Source: Streptomyces agglomeratus (GTDB lineage: Bacteria; Actinomycetota; Actinomycetes; Streptomycetales; Streptomycetaceae). From it: 64,000 nt of DNA. Below, in pieces: positions 27,619-37,490 of the stretch (positions are counted from its first letter, which is position 1; each line of letters begins with the position of its first letter). Both the position numbers and the translations under genes were made by a program. Under the pieces are notes generated by a model. It did no database searches. It saw only the letters and a list, made by a program, of their open reading frames with translations, and was not told the origin of the DNA. The DNA is taken from positions 620,001 through 684,000 of the forward strand of contig NZ_MEHJ01000001.1 of NCBI RefSeq assembly GCF_001746415.1. Direction: 5' to 3'.

Positions 27619-27750
27619 ACACGCGATCGCCGTTGCTCCGGCTGTCGCCGGCCACCAGGCTCTGCGGTGCCCGGCTGACCAAACCCTCGCCACGTGGCCT
27701 TCCGTGTCTTCGATGACGAACAGACCGCGAAGCCCGCACGAAGGAGAGAC

Positions 27751-28131
27751 ATGAAAACCCGTCGTACCTTGTTAGCGGCCGTGATGCTCACCGCGTCAGC
27801 GGTGGCCGGCCCCACCGCCGGAATGGCCACCGCCGCTTCCGCGGCACCTGCTGCGGCCTCCGGAACAGCAGCCGTCAACTGCAATTGGGACATCCCAGGG
27901 CGTGAGGGCATCTCGCACATGCACTACAAGGCGGGTGCCACCTTCCGCGGGGGCCCTTACTCGGAGTGCGACGGATACAAGCAACCGAACCAGGGTTGGG
28001 CTCACGCGACCTGTTACTACTACAACCCCGACCGCGGCACGAAGTGGTTCTGGTCCCCCGACTGGACTTCCTGGGTGTTCAGCGGAAACGTCTCCTTCCC
28101 CTACGGTGACGAGCCCACCAGGCGCTGCTGA
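27751..28131 (+). CDS. small secreted protein
   Basis: A 126-residue exported protein: the Sec signal (KTRRTLLAAVMLTASAVAG) probably ends near ASA-AP. The mature part of about 90 residues is rich in Tyr, Trp and Gly with four Cys (NCNWDIPGREGISHM, YSECDGYKQ, ATCYYYNPD, PTRRC), likely two disulfides. No family is recognised. AAGGAGAG precedes the ATG. Codon 8 is TTA (27772-27774), so bldA-dependent, late-growth expression is expected. An intrinsic terminator follows. Confidence 0.75.
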   Translation: MKTRRTLLAAVMLTASAVAGPTAGMATAASAAPAAASGTAAVNCNWDIPGREGISHMHYKAGATFRGGPYSECDGYKQPNQGWAHATCYYYNPDRGTKWFWSPDWTSWVFSGNVSFPYGDEPTRRC

Positions 28132-28201
28132 ACCCACCGCTGCCCGACACACCGGCAGCCGATGCCGCACCCGCGCTCCGCGGACCGCGCGGTGCAGTGC
28201 G

Positions 28202-28237
28202 CAGGCCCTCGGGACTCGGTCCCGAGGGCCTGGTTTT
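28202..28237 (+). terminator. intrinsic terminator with T-run
   Basis: CAGGCCCTCGGGA and TCCCGAGGGCCTG form a perfect 13-bp stem with a 5-nt loop, followed by GGTTTTT, a textbook intrinsic terminator and rare in this genome type. It closes the small secreted-protein gene between convergent genes. Confidence 0.88.
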
Positions 28238-28289
28238 TGAGGCCCACGGCCACTGGCGTTGTACCGGTGGCCGCAGGGCAGGGCTGAGG

Positions 28290-29667
28290 TCAGTCGAGGA
28301 AGGCGCCGCCCGATTCGGGCAGTTCGTACGAGCCGGTGACCGTCGGTCCGGTGGACGAGCCGGGCAGGACGCGACCGCTGGAGGCCGCGGCAACGGCGAG
28401 GTCCGCCTTGCCGTCGGCGTTGAAGTCGCGCAGGCGCAGGCCGTGACCGAAGGACTCGTACGCCGCGGAGCTGCCGGTGACGGACTGCGGGATCCAGGAG
28501 GAGCGGGACCCGGACAGACCGCCGGAGCCACCGCGGAAGAGGTGGACGCCGCCCTGGTCCTCCGGCCGTTCACGTCCTCGTTGGGGACGCCGACCGCGAG
28601 ATCGCGTAGCCGTCGCCGTTGGAGTCGGCGGCCGAGACGTCGTAGGCGAAGTCGTCGTAGTTCTCGGGCGTGCCCGAGACTCCGGCGGTGTCCTGTGTGA
28701 GCTTCGCCGAGCGGGTGCTGCTGGGGCCGGAGGATGCGCCGTACCAGAGGTTGACCGCGCCCTTGCCGTTGCTCTCATCGGGCTCGCCGACGGCGATGTC
28801 GCCGTAACCGTCCTTGTCGAAGTCTGCGACGGCGGCGTTCAGGCCGTCTTCGTCCTGTCCGGCGGCGAGGGTCTTGGAGGCGCCCGAGGACAGGCCGGTG
28901 AAGGTGCCCTTGAGGAACCAGGCGCGGACGTTGTAGTCGGTGCCGGACGCCTGCACTCCGAGGACCACCAGGTCCGCCTTGCCGTCGCCGTCGACCTTGC
29001 CGGCGGCCAGGCCGGACGAGGACCAGCCCACACCCGCCTTGTCGATCTCGCTGACGCTGCCCGTGGTGCCGGACTTGGTGAAACCGCCCCGGTACAGCCA
29101 GGCGTCACCGCCGCCGATGACTGCCACGTCCGGGGAGCCGTCCCCCGTGAAGTCGCCCGTCGCCAGGTCCCTGCCGAAGTGGCCCTTGGCGTTGCTCTTG
29201 GGTGTGATGGCGGTGCCGCCGGCCAGGCCGGACGCGGAGCCCCAGACGACAGTCACCGAGCCCTGGTACTGGACATCGCCCACGTGCTCCATGGGGTTGC
29301 CGACGACGAGGTCCGCGTAGCCGTCCTTGTTCAGGTCGGCGCCGGCCAGGCTTTCGCCGAACATGTCGTCTTCCTCGCCCGCGCCGGGGACACCCGGGCT
29401 GTCCTGGTGGATCACCTGGGTGCGCGAGGTGTTCAGGCCGCGGGCGCTCCCGTAGGTGATCGTGACGGCGCCGCCGGACCAGCCGTCCGGTCCGGAGATG
29501 CCGGTGTAGGTGTTGCGGTACGCGATGTCCCGGTATCCGTCGCCATTGAAGTCGTCGTAGTGCTTGGCCGCCGCGGCGGCGGCCGGGGCCGGGTTGATGG
29601 CGAGCAGACCGGTGGTCAGGGTGGCCACGGTGCCGATCGCCAGGGCGAGACGGCCGCGTTGATGCAT
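28290..29667 (-). pseudogene. secreted FG-GAP/integrin-like repeat protein, frame broken
   Basis: A Sec-exported beta-propeller protein of about 459 residues. The start at 29667 (MHQRGRLALAIGTVATLTTG) gives a signal peptide, then at least six FG-GAP repeats such as DFNGDGYRDIAYR, DLNKDGYADLVVGNP, DFTGDGSPDVAV and DFDKDGYGDIAVGEP, whose DxDxDG loops bind calcium. Near 28605 the frame is lost, but the next frame reads DLAVGVPNEDVNGR; near 28560 it shifts again to DQGGVHLFRGG, continuing to DFNADGKADLAVAAASSGRV and a stop at 28290. Two single-base deletions about 45 bp apart (span 1378 nt) explain this; a single insertion would destroy one consensus repeat. Confidence 0.8.
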
Positions 29668-30081
29668 GCGGGAGACTCCTGCTGCTTGCTTGTGGTGGGG
29701 CGCGCCGGGGCGCCCGTTCTCGATGGGAACCGCCGCGTTGGCCCCATATGGCGGGGCTCTGCCTAGGGGTGGCTGGGCGTGCGGCGTACGGAAGACCACC
29801 GGAGGGGCCTGAGGGTTGTACGGAGCCGGTGAGCCATCTCAACAATTCTGGGCAGCGGACCGCCCAACGACGAGGCATCACCTGAGCCATCGGCCGGATC
29901 GCGGCTGTCCCCGCGTACGCCAGCACCGCGGCGTGTCGGCACGCGACCTTGGCAGCCGTGCGGCCACGGTCGTCGCGGCCGGTCACAACGCGACACAGCG
30001 CCGCGCGGGACCATTGGACCGCCACGGGGCGACCACCACTGGCGGATGGCCGCCGAAGTCCACGCCGAGGAGACCGCTGCC
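29668..30081. other. intergenic region, no gene seen
   Basis: This gap lies between two minus-strand genes and should hold the FG-GAP gene promoter. No supported gene or strong palindrome was found. Confidence 0.4.
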
Positions 30082-31347
30082 TTATGGCCGGTGGAACCGC
30101 ACCTCCGGCTGAGCCGCGGTCGGTCCGTCCAGTACGGGCCGGTCCATGCCCCGCAAATGGACGTCGAGGAAGGCGGCGACGTAGGTGCGGGTGATGGCGA
30201 CGGCCCTGTCGGCAGGGAGGGGTGGTTGTGGCAGACCGAAGTGCCGTGAGATGACGGGGCTGTCGGAGAAGGTGAAGTGCTCCGAGCCGGCCACGGTCAG
30301 CCAGCGCTTCCACCCGTCGAGCGCCGGCCACACGGTGTTCCAGCTCGTGTCGGACCCACCGGGCCGGTGTACTGCGTCGTCCGTCCCGAGCATCATGAAC
30401 GGGCGGCCCCCGAGGCCCCCGGACGGCAGTTCCTCCTGGAAGCCGCCGTCCATGTTGATGCCCGCCCCGATCCTGCGATCCGCCACCATCGCGGTAGCCG
30501 CGGCGGCGCCGCCGATGGAGTGACCGGCCATGCCGATCCGCCGCTTGTCGATCATCGCCGCGTACTTGGTGACGGCATGGCAGCCCGTCAGGCGGTCGAT
30601 GACGAACGACATGTCGTCGGCGCGCGTCGCGGCGACGAGGCTCTCGTCCACGCCGCCCTCCTCGACCGCCGTACAGGCCTCGCAGGTCAGCACGCGCCCG
30701 CCCGGCATCGCCGTACCGAGGGACTCGTAGGCGTGGTCGACGGACGCGACCACGTACCCGCGGCCGGCGAGGTCCTCGGCGAGGTGGGTGAGTGTGTAGC
30801 GGGAGACGCCGAAGCCGGGCGAGAGGAGAACGAGAGGGTGTCGGCCACGTGCGGGGCGGGCGTCGCGTCGGCTGTGCGTACGCATCTCAGCCAACCGCGC
30901 CGCCGGCACGGCCTGTTCGAGGTTGAGGCCACGCAGCAGCAGCCGCGCCTCCTCGGTCGTGGCGTACGGCGCGGGCGCGGGTCTGGGACCCGGCGGGCCG
31001 GAGTGCCGGGCAGCCGGGTAGTGCAGCGTCACCATCAGCTCCCGCGCGCCGGCCTCGCGCACCCAGGGGTCGGGGCGCGAACGGTCGACGAGGTGGAGGA
31101 CCGAGCTGCCGACCGCGTACGGCCCCGTCGGAGCGGGAAGTTCGGCGCGGGCGGCGGATACGAAGGCGGCCGGGACCGAAGAAGCCACCGATGACCGGGG
31201 AGCCGCCGGAGCAGGCACGGAGGGACTGGAAGGAGCGGACAACCGAGGTGCGACGGCGGAGGCCGATGCGGTGGCCGCTGTGGAGACGGGTAAGGCGAGG
31301 GCGCAGAGAAGCGCGACGGCCGTGGCCGTACGAGTACGTGTGACCAT
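30082..31347 (-). CDS. secreted alpha/beta-hydrolase, PAF-acetylhydrolase/lipase-like
   Basis: A 421-residue exported hydrolase. A Sec signal (VALLCALALPVSTAATA) precedes a Pro/Ser/Ala-rich linker to about residue 70. The catalytic domain has LVLLSPGFGVSRYTLTHLAE (oxyanion region), VASVDHAYES, the nucleophile elbow GMAGHSIGGAAAA, GTDDAVH and SEHFTFSD, giving Ser-Asp-His. This matches platelet-activating-factor acetylhydrolase and related actinobacterial lipases. Cys residues in LTCEACTA may form a disulfide. It is probably monocistronic and acts outside the cell on esters; substrate not known. Confidence 0.85.
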   Translation of the reverse strand: MVTRTRTATAVALLCALALPVSTAATASASAVAPRLSAPSSPSVPAPAAPRSSVASSVPAAFVSAARAELPAPTGPYAVGSSVLHLVDRSRPDPWVREAGARELMVTLHYPAARHSGPPGPRPAPAPYATTEEARLLLRGLNLEQAVPAARLAEMRTHSRRDARPARGRHPLVLLSPGFGVSRYTLTHLAEDLAGRGYVVASVDHAYESLGTAMPGGRVLTCEACTAVEEGGVDESLVAATRADDMSFVIDRLTGCHAVTKYAAMIDKRRIGMAGHSIGGAAAATAMVADRRIGAGINMDGGFQEELPSGGLGGRPFMMLGTDDAVHRPGGSDTSWNTVWPALDGWKRWLTVAGSEHFTFSDSPVISRHFGLPQPPLPADRAVAITRTYVAAFLDVHLRGMDRPVLDGPTAAQPEVRFHRP

Positions 31348-31459
31348 GACCCGACGCTAGACCGGCCGGTCCTCGGGGCGCGTCGGACCAGAGGCGCAAT
31401 CGGGCGCTCGTCTCTCAGCCGAAAGTCGTATACGCGGCCGGCCGTTCCTACGTGGCGGG

Positions 31460-31655
31460 CGGCCGGCCCGGCAGGTCACCCAACCGCCCTGGCGGAGGAA
31501 GACCAAGCCGGCCTGAAGGACGTTCCGGCCCGCCGTCGCGAACCGGACCCGGCCGCCGGGCATGTCAGCGACCTCGGCAAGATACTCGGCAGCCGCCCAG
31601 CCACGTTCCCTGACGGGACCGACACAGTTGACGCCTGGGCTCACACAGCTGCGCA
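31460..31655 (+). pseudogene. possible decayed ISL3-type transposase fragment
   Basis: The frame LAEEDQAGLKDVPARRREPD then AAGHVSDLGKILGSR resembles, with many changes, the ISL3 segment in which LK.VLAR is followed by AGHV..FA.ML. No start, termini or catalytic part is visible, so it can only be a relic. The rest of the 31348-31718 gap shows no gene. Confidence 0.3.
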
Positions 31656-31718
31656 CACCACCGGCAGAGAAGGACTACACAGAACCGCGAGCACTCCGAC
31701 ACCGGTCCAGCCCTTCGG

Positions 31719-32891
31719 TCACGGTATGGACCGTAGGGGCGGATGCTGCGTGGTTATCCCTGAAGGCTGGAGCAGTGGCGGGGGTTCGGGGCCGGGGTCC
31801 TCGGTGACCACGACGCCGGCGGTAGCGTAGTCAAAACCGGTCGGCCAGCGAGTGTGCTCGCTGGCCAGCGCGCCGGTCAGACGTGCGTGGAGAAGATCGG
31901 CCGTGCGCAGGTCGGAGCCGCGCAAATCGGCCAGGCGCAAGTCAGCTCGGCGAAAGACAGCGCCGCCTGCGTCGGCCTTGCGCAGATTCGCTTCGCGCAA
32001 GTCGGCTTCGGTGAAGTCCGCATCGCGCAAGTCAGTTTCGACCAACCGGGCGCCCCGCAGATCGGCCAGCACGCAGCGGGTTCGGCGCAGGATGGCCGTT
32101 TTGAGGTCGGCGTGCCGCAGGTTGGCCGAGACGAGTGATGCCTGCGTCAGATTGGCGCGGTAGAGGCCCGCCGCTTCCATACAGGATTGGTCGAGGTTGA
32201 CCTCGTGCAGCCACAACCCGTCGCAGTCGGCCCGGCGCAGGTCTGTGACGCCGAGGTTGACCCAGGACTGCTCCCGGGGTTGTTGCAGCAGGACGCCGAG
32301 CCCGGTCAGTGCCACCTGGGCGTCGGCAGCGCGGACCTCCAGCGGCACGACGTCGTTGATGGGCACGGCCGCCGCTGGAGCTTGCGGTCCGGCGGGCGGC
32401 CAGGGCAGGTGAGTACGCAGGTATGCGGCCTGGATCGAGATGACGGCCTCGCGGTCGCGGGCGGAGTGCTCCGCGATTCGCCACAGCGCGTGGAGCCCGC
32501 CGATGCGTGTTTCCAGTTTGTCGCTGCCGAGCTGATCGACGGCTGTGCTGAACCGGTCCGTGACGTGCCCCTCCTGGGTGGCGCGCAAGCTGTCCTGGCT
32601 GACTCGTAGTTGCCGCCAGGTGGCGTACGCGCCGAACGCCACGACCATGCCGCCGACCGTCTGCAGAAGTGTCGTACGGACGTCGTTCACCGCTTTCAGC
32701 CGGTCCTGCGCAGCGACGCTCGCCCCGGCGAGATCGTGGTCGACCACCATGCCCGGCAGGACGACGAGCACCGTGCCCAGAACCGCCGGCACAGCTGTCC
32801 CGGCCAGCAGGCCGACGATCGCACGATGCCTGACCAGCCGACCGCGCCGCGGCCTGCGTCCGCGGTCCGGCTCCCCCGTCTCCATGGGCAT
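31719..32891 (-). CDS. membrane-anchored pentapeptide-repeat protein
   Basis: A 390-residue protein. Two hydrophobic segments near residues 25-50 and 72-92 are followed by a conserved cytoplasmic stretch (EGHVTDRFSTAVDQLGSDKL, GGLHALWRIAEHSARDREAV). The C-terminal half is a right-handed quadrilateral helix of A(D/N)LxxA pentapeptides, e.g. DLRDADFTEADLREANLRKA. Its N-terminal half closely matches the divergent neighbour at 33151, so the two are paralogues. Pentapeptide helices often mimic DNA or act as scaffolds; the function of this membrane-linked class is unknown. Confidence 0.85.
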   Translation of the reverse strand: MPMETGEPDRGRRPRRGRLVRHRAIVGLLAGTAVPAVLGTVLVVLPGMVVDHDLAGASVAAQDRLKAVNDVRTTLLQTVGGMVVAFGAYATWRQLRVSQDSLRATQEGHVTDRFSTAVDQLGSDKLETRIGGLHALWRIAEHSARDREAVISIQAAYLRTHLPWPPAGPQAPAAAVPINDVVPLEVRAADAQVALTGLGVLLQQPREQSWVNLGVTDLRRADCDGLWLHEVNLDQSCMEAAGLYRANLTQASLVSANLRHADLKTAILRRTRCVLADLRGARLVETDLRDADFTEADLREANLRKADAGGAVFRRADLRLADLRGSDLRTADLLHARLTGALASEHTRWPTGFDYATAGVVVTEDPGPEPPPLLQPSGITTQHPPLRSIP

Positions 32892-33150
32892 GGGAGCCTA
32901 GGCGCCGCCCAAGGAACGATCAAGAGCGGCTTGGAGCGCTGGAGCAGCTGGAGCAGCTGGACAATATGATCACTGCTGCCGACCGCAGCATCTGTGGGCG
33001 GGAACCGCCGAAAGAGATCAAGACTTGCGGGCCGACGCCGACGGGCAGGGCCTGCCCTCAACATGCGTCCGAGTGATTCTCAGCCATCAGAAGCAGCCGA
33101 CGAGGGTGTCGTAGTGCTGGGTTACCGAACCACGCGATGTGCTGCTCGGC

Positions 33151-34095
33151 ATGAAGCGGCAGCGATTGCGACAAGTCTTGGTGACGTTTGCGGCCCTGGT
33201 CGCGCTTGTGCTGTTCGTAGTGGCGGTGTGGCTGGTCCCGTGGTGGCTCGATGGGTTTCGCCCTGCGACGGTTACGTCCGAGCAGGCGACCATCGTTTCG
33301 GGAATGCGTACGGCGCTGGTGGCAACGGGTGCCGGTGCGCTGGCAGTTGCGGGCCTGTTCTACACGCACCACACATTGAGGCTGACCCGAGAGGGCCACA
33401 TCACCGACCGCTTCACCAAGGCTGTCGAGCAACTGGGCTCCGCCGTGATCGAGGTTCGCCTGGGGGGCATCTACGCCCTGGAGCGGATCATGCACGACTC
33501 GGTCAGGGACCACTACGCCGTCGTGCAGGTGCTGGCCGCTTTCGTGCGGGAACACGCACGGGACCAGTCGGCTGCCTCAACACCTGACCCTCCGCTGGTG
33601 TCTGCCGTCGCCCGCCTCGTCGAGCGAGCACGCCGACGGCGCTCACACCCTGCGGCACGGGTGAAGCCGACCGAAGACGTACAAGCCGCCTTGACCGTAC
33701 TCGGCAAACGTCCGGAGGGGCGCCGTGAGCCCAAGAACATCAATCTGAGCGGTGCCCGCCTGGAAGGCGCGGACTTGAGGGGCGCGCGCCTGGACTTCGC
33801 AGAACTCTACGACACGCACTTGGAGCACGCGCTTCTGAACCGGGCCGGGCTGTGGGGTACGAACCTGTCTCATGCTCATCTGGAGCACGCGGACCTGGCC
33901 AATACCCGCCTGCCCGACGCCAATCTGTCGGGAGCTTTCCTGACGGGCACGAACCTGTGGGGAGCAGACCTCAGTAAGACCAAGGAATTGACTGTGGAGC
34001 AGGTCGTGGCAGCCCGGCCCGCGCGCACCACGGTGCTACGTCCGGACCTGGAAGCGAGTGGACGGGTTCAGGAGCGGATCGCGCAGTACGACTGA
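33151..34095 (+). CDS. membrane-anchored pentapeptide-repeat protein (paralogue)
   Basis: A 314-residue paralogue of the divergent gene at 31719-32891. Two membrane segments (VTFAALVALVLFVVAVWLVP and TALVATGAGALAVAGLFY) precede the shared stretch EGHITDRFTKAVEQLGSAVI, GGIYALERIMHDSVRDHYAV. The C-terminus has pentapeptides ARLEGADLRGARLDFAELYD and ADLANTRLPDANLSGAFLTG. ATG at 33151 is preferred; GTG at 33139 is possible. The 260-bp divergent gap probably carries both promoters. Confidence 0.85.
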   Translation: MKRQRLRQVLVTFAALVALVLFVVAVWLVPWWLDGFRPATVTSEQATIVSGMRTALVATGAGALAVAGLFYTHHTLRLTREGHITDRFTKAVEQLGSAVIEVRLGGIYALERIMHDSVRDHYAVVQVLAAFVREHARDQSAASTPDPPLVSAVARLVERARRRRSHPAARVKPTEDVQAALTVLGKRPEGRREPKNINLSGARLEGADLRGARLDFAELYDTHLEHALLNRAGLWGTNLSHAHLEHADLANTRLPDANLSGAFLTGTNLWGADLSKTKELTVEQVVAARPARTTVLRPDLEASGRVQERIAQYD

Positions 34096-34367
34096 GGGTT
34101 TCCGCCTGGCGGCGGAGAGGACCCCGGCCGCCGGCAGGGCGAACGCGGGGGAACGCGGCGGAGGGGCCGTAACGGTCGAAGAGCAGCCCTGTGATTGCCT
34201 GGCCGGTGGGCTCAAGTGCCCGCAGCGGGCGCCACTGCGCTCGAACAGGCAGCGGCGGCCCGTCGGGGAGGTGCGGGCTGGATGCGGACGGCTCTCGTAC
34301 AAGACGTCAGGGCGTGCGCGCGGTGAAGCACCGCCCCTCAGAACCGGTACGCCCCCGTTGGGTCGGC

Positions 34368-35156
34368 TCAGGCGTGCGCGACCCAGTCCCGGTCCAGCCG
34401 ATCGGCCAGGCCGGCAGCGGTGAAGGCTGCGTGGAGCTCGTCGCGGCCCTCGGTGAAGTGGGCCCAGCTGTCGTGGTGGACGGGCACGACACGGCGGACG
34501 CCGAGAATCTGGGTCGCCTGGGCGGCCTGCGCGCTGTCCAGGACGAGCGGTGCGCCGTCGAAGAGGACGGGGAAGCGAGGGGCTCCGGCGAAGAGGATGG
34601 CTGTGTCCACCGGAGCGAAGCGCTCCGCGATCTCTTTGACCGCATCGAGTGAGGCGTTGTCGCCGCTGACGTAGACGGTGGGCAGGCCGTCCGCGGTCAG
34701 GACGAACCCGACGACCTGACCGGTTATCGGCTCGATCTCCTCGCGTTGCCCTGGGCCGTGGATGGCGGGAACGCCGGTCACGGTGATCGTGCCGCCATCG
34801 GGCCGGTTCAGCTCGATGTGCTCCCAGTCAGCCAGCCCCGTGGCCTTCTCCCCCAGGCGCTTACCGCCCCCGGGCGTGGTGAGGGTGAGCGGGACGTCGG
34901 CGAGCAGGGCGCGGCCGGAGTTGTCGAGGTTGTCGGCGTGCTCATCGTGCGAGAGCAGGACCACGTCGATGGGACCGAGATCGGCGGGAGTGACAGTGCC
35001 GGGCGCGGTCTTGGTCAGCGTCGCTCCCGGCGAAGGGTAGTCGCCAGGACCGTCGAAGGTCGGGTCGGTCAGGAAGCGCAGGCCGCCGTACTCGAAGAAG
35101 GCGGTCGGGCCGCCGAGAGCGCGGACCGGGAACTCGTTGGCGTCGTGCCGAGACAT
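34368..35156 (-). CDS. MBL-fold metal-dependent hydrolase (UlaG-like)
   Basis: A 262-residue metallo-beta-lactamase-fold protein. Metal ligands are seen in LSHDEHADNLD (HxxHxDxxD variant), PAIHGPG, YVSGDNASLD and PVHHDSWAH. The layout matches the UlaG/L-ascorbate lactonase and YfhI-like group of cytoplasmic hydrolases. Of three in-frame ATGs (35165, 35162, 35156), the last is best placed relative to GAGGA. An inverted repeat overlaps this ribosome binding site and a CGNR regulator is divergent, suggesting repression by that protein. The substrate is unknown. Confidence 0.85.
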   Translation of the reverse strand: MSRHDANEFPVRALGGPTAFFEYGGLRFLTDPTFDGPGDYPSPGATLTKTAPGTVTPADLGPIDVVLLSHDEHADNLDNSGRALLADVPLTLTTPGGGKRLGEKATGLADWEHIELNRPDGGTITVTGVPAIHGPGQREEIEPITGQVVGFVLTADGLPTVYVSGDNASLDAVKEIAERFAPVDTAILFAGAPRFPVLFDGAPLVLDSAQAAQATQILGVRRVVPVHHDSWAHFTEGRDELHAAFTAAGLADRLDRDWVAHA

Positions 35157-35166
35157 GCCCATCATT

Positions 35167-35198
35167 CCTCACGGTTGGAACTGTCATTTTCCGTGAGG
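35167..35198. promoter_or_regulatory. inverted repeat between MBL hydrolase and CGNR regulator
   Basis: CCTCACGG and CCGTGAGG are perfect 8-bp arms 16 bp apart in the 90-bp divergent gap. One arm covers the ribosome binding site of the MBL gene. It is a likely operator for the CGNR regulator. Confidence 0.55.
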
Positions 35199-35246
35199 TC
35201 AGGCTAGCCGGGCATCACGAAAAAACGCAAGCGATACCATGAGGGA

Positions 35247-35855
35247 ATGGAAAAGCCCGCGGTGGCGAACCACCCACACGCCGCCCTGCCCCCCGCTCCC
35301 GGCGCCGACCGGCACCACTGCCTGGACTTCGCCGACACTGCCGCGACCCTGCCCGCCGGCCAGAGTTACGACATGCTCGCCGCCCCCGACTCCGCCATGC
35401 GCTGGCTCGCCACCCATGACCTGACCACCCCGGACGTGCAGCTGTACGAGGTCTGCGCGCAGCGGATGCGCACACTGCGCGGCCACGTGCGGGCCCTGTT
35501 CGCCGCCCGTGTGGAGGGCGTCGCCCCGCCCGAAGAATCCTTGCGAGCGGTCAACCAGGCGCTCACTGCCGTACCCAGCGCTCCCCTGCTGGCCTGGGAC
35601 GGCGCGCAGGGGCTGCGCCGCGTCCAGGCCCACCCCACCGATCAGGCCGTCAACCACGCACTGGCGACGATCGCAGCCGACGCGGCCGACCTGCTCACGG
35701 GCCCGGACGCCGACCTCCTCGCCGCCTGCGGCTCCGCGCCCTGCGACCGGTTCCTCCTGCGCACCCACGGCAGGCGCCATTGGTGCTCCACCCGCTGCGG
35801 CGACCGCGCCCGCGCGGCCCGCGCCTATGCCCGGCGCAACGACACCTCGGAGTGA
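35247..35855 (+). CDS. CGNR-type zinc-finger regulator (ABATE domain)
   Basis: A 202-residue protein of the ABATE/CGNR family of putative transcription regulators. The N-terminal domain (HHCLDFADTA) is the ligand-sensing part. The C-terminal finger is CGSAPCDRFLLRTHGRRHWC then STRCGDRARAARAYAR; the four Cys are kept, but the name-giving CGNR reads CGDR. It is divergent from the MBL hydrolase across a short gap with an inverted repeat, so local regulation is likely. The start is uncertain: ATG at 35247 has GAGGGA immediately before it, and a GTG at 35262 is an alternative. Confidence 0.8.
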   Translation: MEKPAVANHPHAALPPAPGADRHHCLDFADTAATLPAGQSYDMLAAPDSAMRWLATHDLTTPDVQLYEVCAQRMRTLRGHVRALFAARVEGVAPPEESLRAVNQALTAVPSAPLLAWDGAQGLRRVQAHPTDQAVNHALATIAADAADLLTGPDADLLAACGSAPCDRFLLRTHGRRHWCSTRCGDRARAARAYARRNDTSE

Positions 35856-36053
35856 CGCGCCTCGCCCCTGCGCGACCCGACCGCCCGCCCGCATCGGCGC
35901 TACACCAGGCGAAGTCGCTCTTGCCGCGCGGGCGGGTCTGGTCGAGTCGCCGTAGCGGGACGCGCTCCAGGAAACCGAGCACTCCACCCGCGACGGTTCA
36001 TGGGACACACCTTTGGTGGTTCCCACGGCTCAGGCGGTCGCGCGGCAGCCTCC

Positions 36054-37223
36054 TCAATGGAGAACGGGACCGTGCCAGTCCAGGCACAGGACGGTGGCGT
36101 CGTCTCTCACGTGGCCGTTGCAGGCGTCGGTGACCGCGGCGACCAGGGTGCGCACGACCTCGCGCGGGTGTTCGGTGGCGGTATCCCGGATGAGGCCGGG
36201 CAGGTCGGCTGTCTTCGCCTGGCGTTCTTGCATGCCGTCGGTGTAGAGCACGAGGCGGTCACCGGGCCGCAGTTCGATGTCCTGCACCTGGTACGAGCCC
36301 TGCCCAGCGACGCCGAAAGGCAGGTCCGCGGCCAGGCGCAGCTCTTCGCATGTGCCGTTGCGCAGCCGTAGCGGCCAGGGGTGGCCGGCGTTGACGAGCT
36401 GCGCGCTGGACCCGTCCAGGGCGATGCGCAGCAGCTGGCCGGTGGCGAAGGTCCGTCGGCCGTGGTCGAGGAGGGCCTGGTGGGCCTGCCGGGCCTGCTC
36501 GGCAAGCTCCGCGCCTGCGCGGCGGGCCCCTCGGGAGGCGTTGACCAGGAGGGTGGCAATGAGCGAGGCCTCGACGTCGTGGCCCATGGCGTCGGTGACG
36601 GACAGGTGCAAAGTGTCGTGGTCGAGGGTGTAGTCGTAGGTGTCACCGGCGATGTCGGAGGCCGGGACCAGTGCACCGGCGAGGGCGAACTCGGCGGCTT
36701 CGCAGGACGGGGCCGAGGGCAGGAGCTGGCGCTGGATCTCCGCCGCCAGGCTGACCGAGGTGGTGCGGTTGCCCCAGTGGTACAGGTCTGTGAACCGGCG
36801 GTCGGTGACGATGATGTACGCCAGCGCGTGCGCGGCCTCCTCGACCTGATCCAGCACGTCCTGTGGTGCCTGGGTCAGGAACAGTTCCAGGACGCCGATG
36901 GTGTCGCCGCGGTTCGTGACAGGGGCGAGGACCCGCTGCCCCTGTTCGCCCTCCGGCGCCTGCACCAGCTTCTGGGTGCGCAGGACCTCGTCGTAGATGC
37001 TGCCGGCGAGAGGGACCTGATCCGCGTGGCGGCCCTGTTGCGCAGCCGCCTTCTCGCTGACGCGCAGCAGGCGTCGACCGACGACGTCGACGAACAGGAA
37101 CGACACGTATCGCGCGCCGAACCGGTCACGCAGATTGCGCGCCACGACATCGAGGGAGCCCACCGGCGCGGCATCCTCCGCCGCCGCCAACACCTCCGCC
37201 AGTCCGATCCGATCACGCGCCAC
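36054..37223 (-). CDS. GAF-PP2C (SpoIIE/RsbU-type) serine phosphatase
   Basis: A 389-residue phosphatase. Residues 1-150 resemble a GAF sensor ([40 protein letters not shown]). Residues 170-385 are the SpoIIE phosphatase domain with [20 protein letters not shown] (metal Asp), [35 protein letters not shown] and [11 protein letters not shown]. It should dephosphorylate an anti-sigma-factor antagonist (STAS protein) in a stress or developmental pathway. No STAS or anti-sigma gene lies nearby. The GTG at 37223, with GGAGG upstream, is preferred over the ATG at 37277. Confidence 0.9.
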   Translation of the reverse strand: MARDRIGLAEVLAAAEDAAPVGSLDVVARNLRDRFGARYVSFLFVDVVGRRLLRVSEKAAAQQGRHADQVPLAGSIYDEVLRTQKLVQAPEGEQGQRVLAPVTNRGDTIGVLELFLTQAPQDVLDQVEEAAHALAYIIVTDRRFTDLYHWGNRTTSVSLAAEIQRQLLPSAPSCEAAEFALAGALVPASDIAGDTYDYTLDHDTLHLSVTDAMGHDVEASLIATLLVNASRGARRAGAELAEQARQAHQALLDHGRRTFATGQLLRIALDGSSAQLVNAGHPWPLRLRNGTCEELRLAADLPFGVAGQGSYQVQDIELRPGDRLVLYTDGMQERQAKTADLPGLIRDTATEHPREVVRTLVAAVTDACNGHVRDDATVLCLDWHGPVLH

Positions 37224-37490
37224 ATCAGCCTCCCTAAGTTGGGGACTCTCCTTCCCGCCTATACGGCAATGCATCACAGCCGACTTTCAGAGGCGTTCGG
37301 GTCGCTTGGGGCATGTCGCCCAATACCACCTGGGATACCCGTAATGCCGGCCCCGGCCGACTCGGCATCACGGCCTGCTCCCTGCCGGCGCGTCGACCGC
37401 GAACCACTGCGGCGCGGACCGAACAGGCCCCCTACCTGGGGTTTCCCACGGTCGGGGGCCTTTCCCGACCCTGGGGCCATCTGTGGGTCC

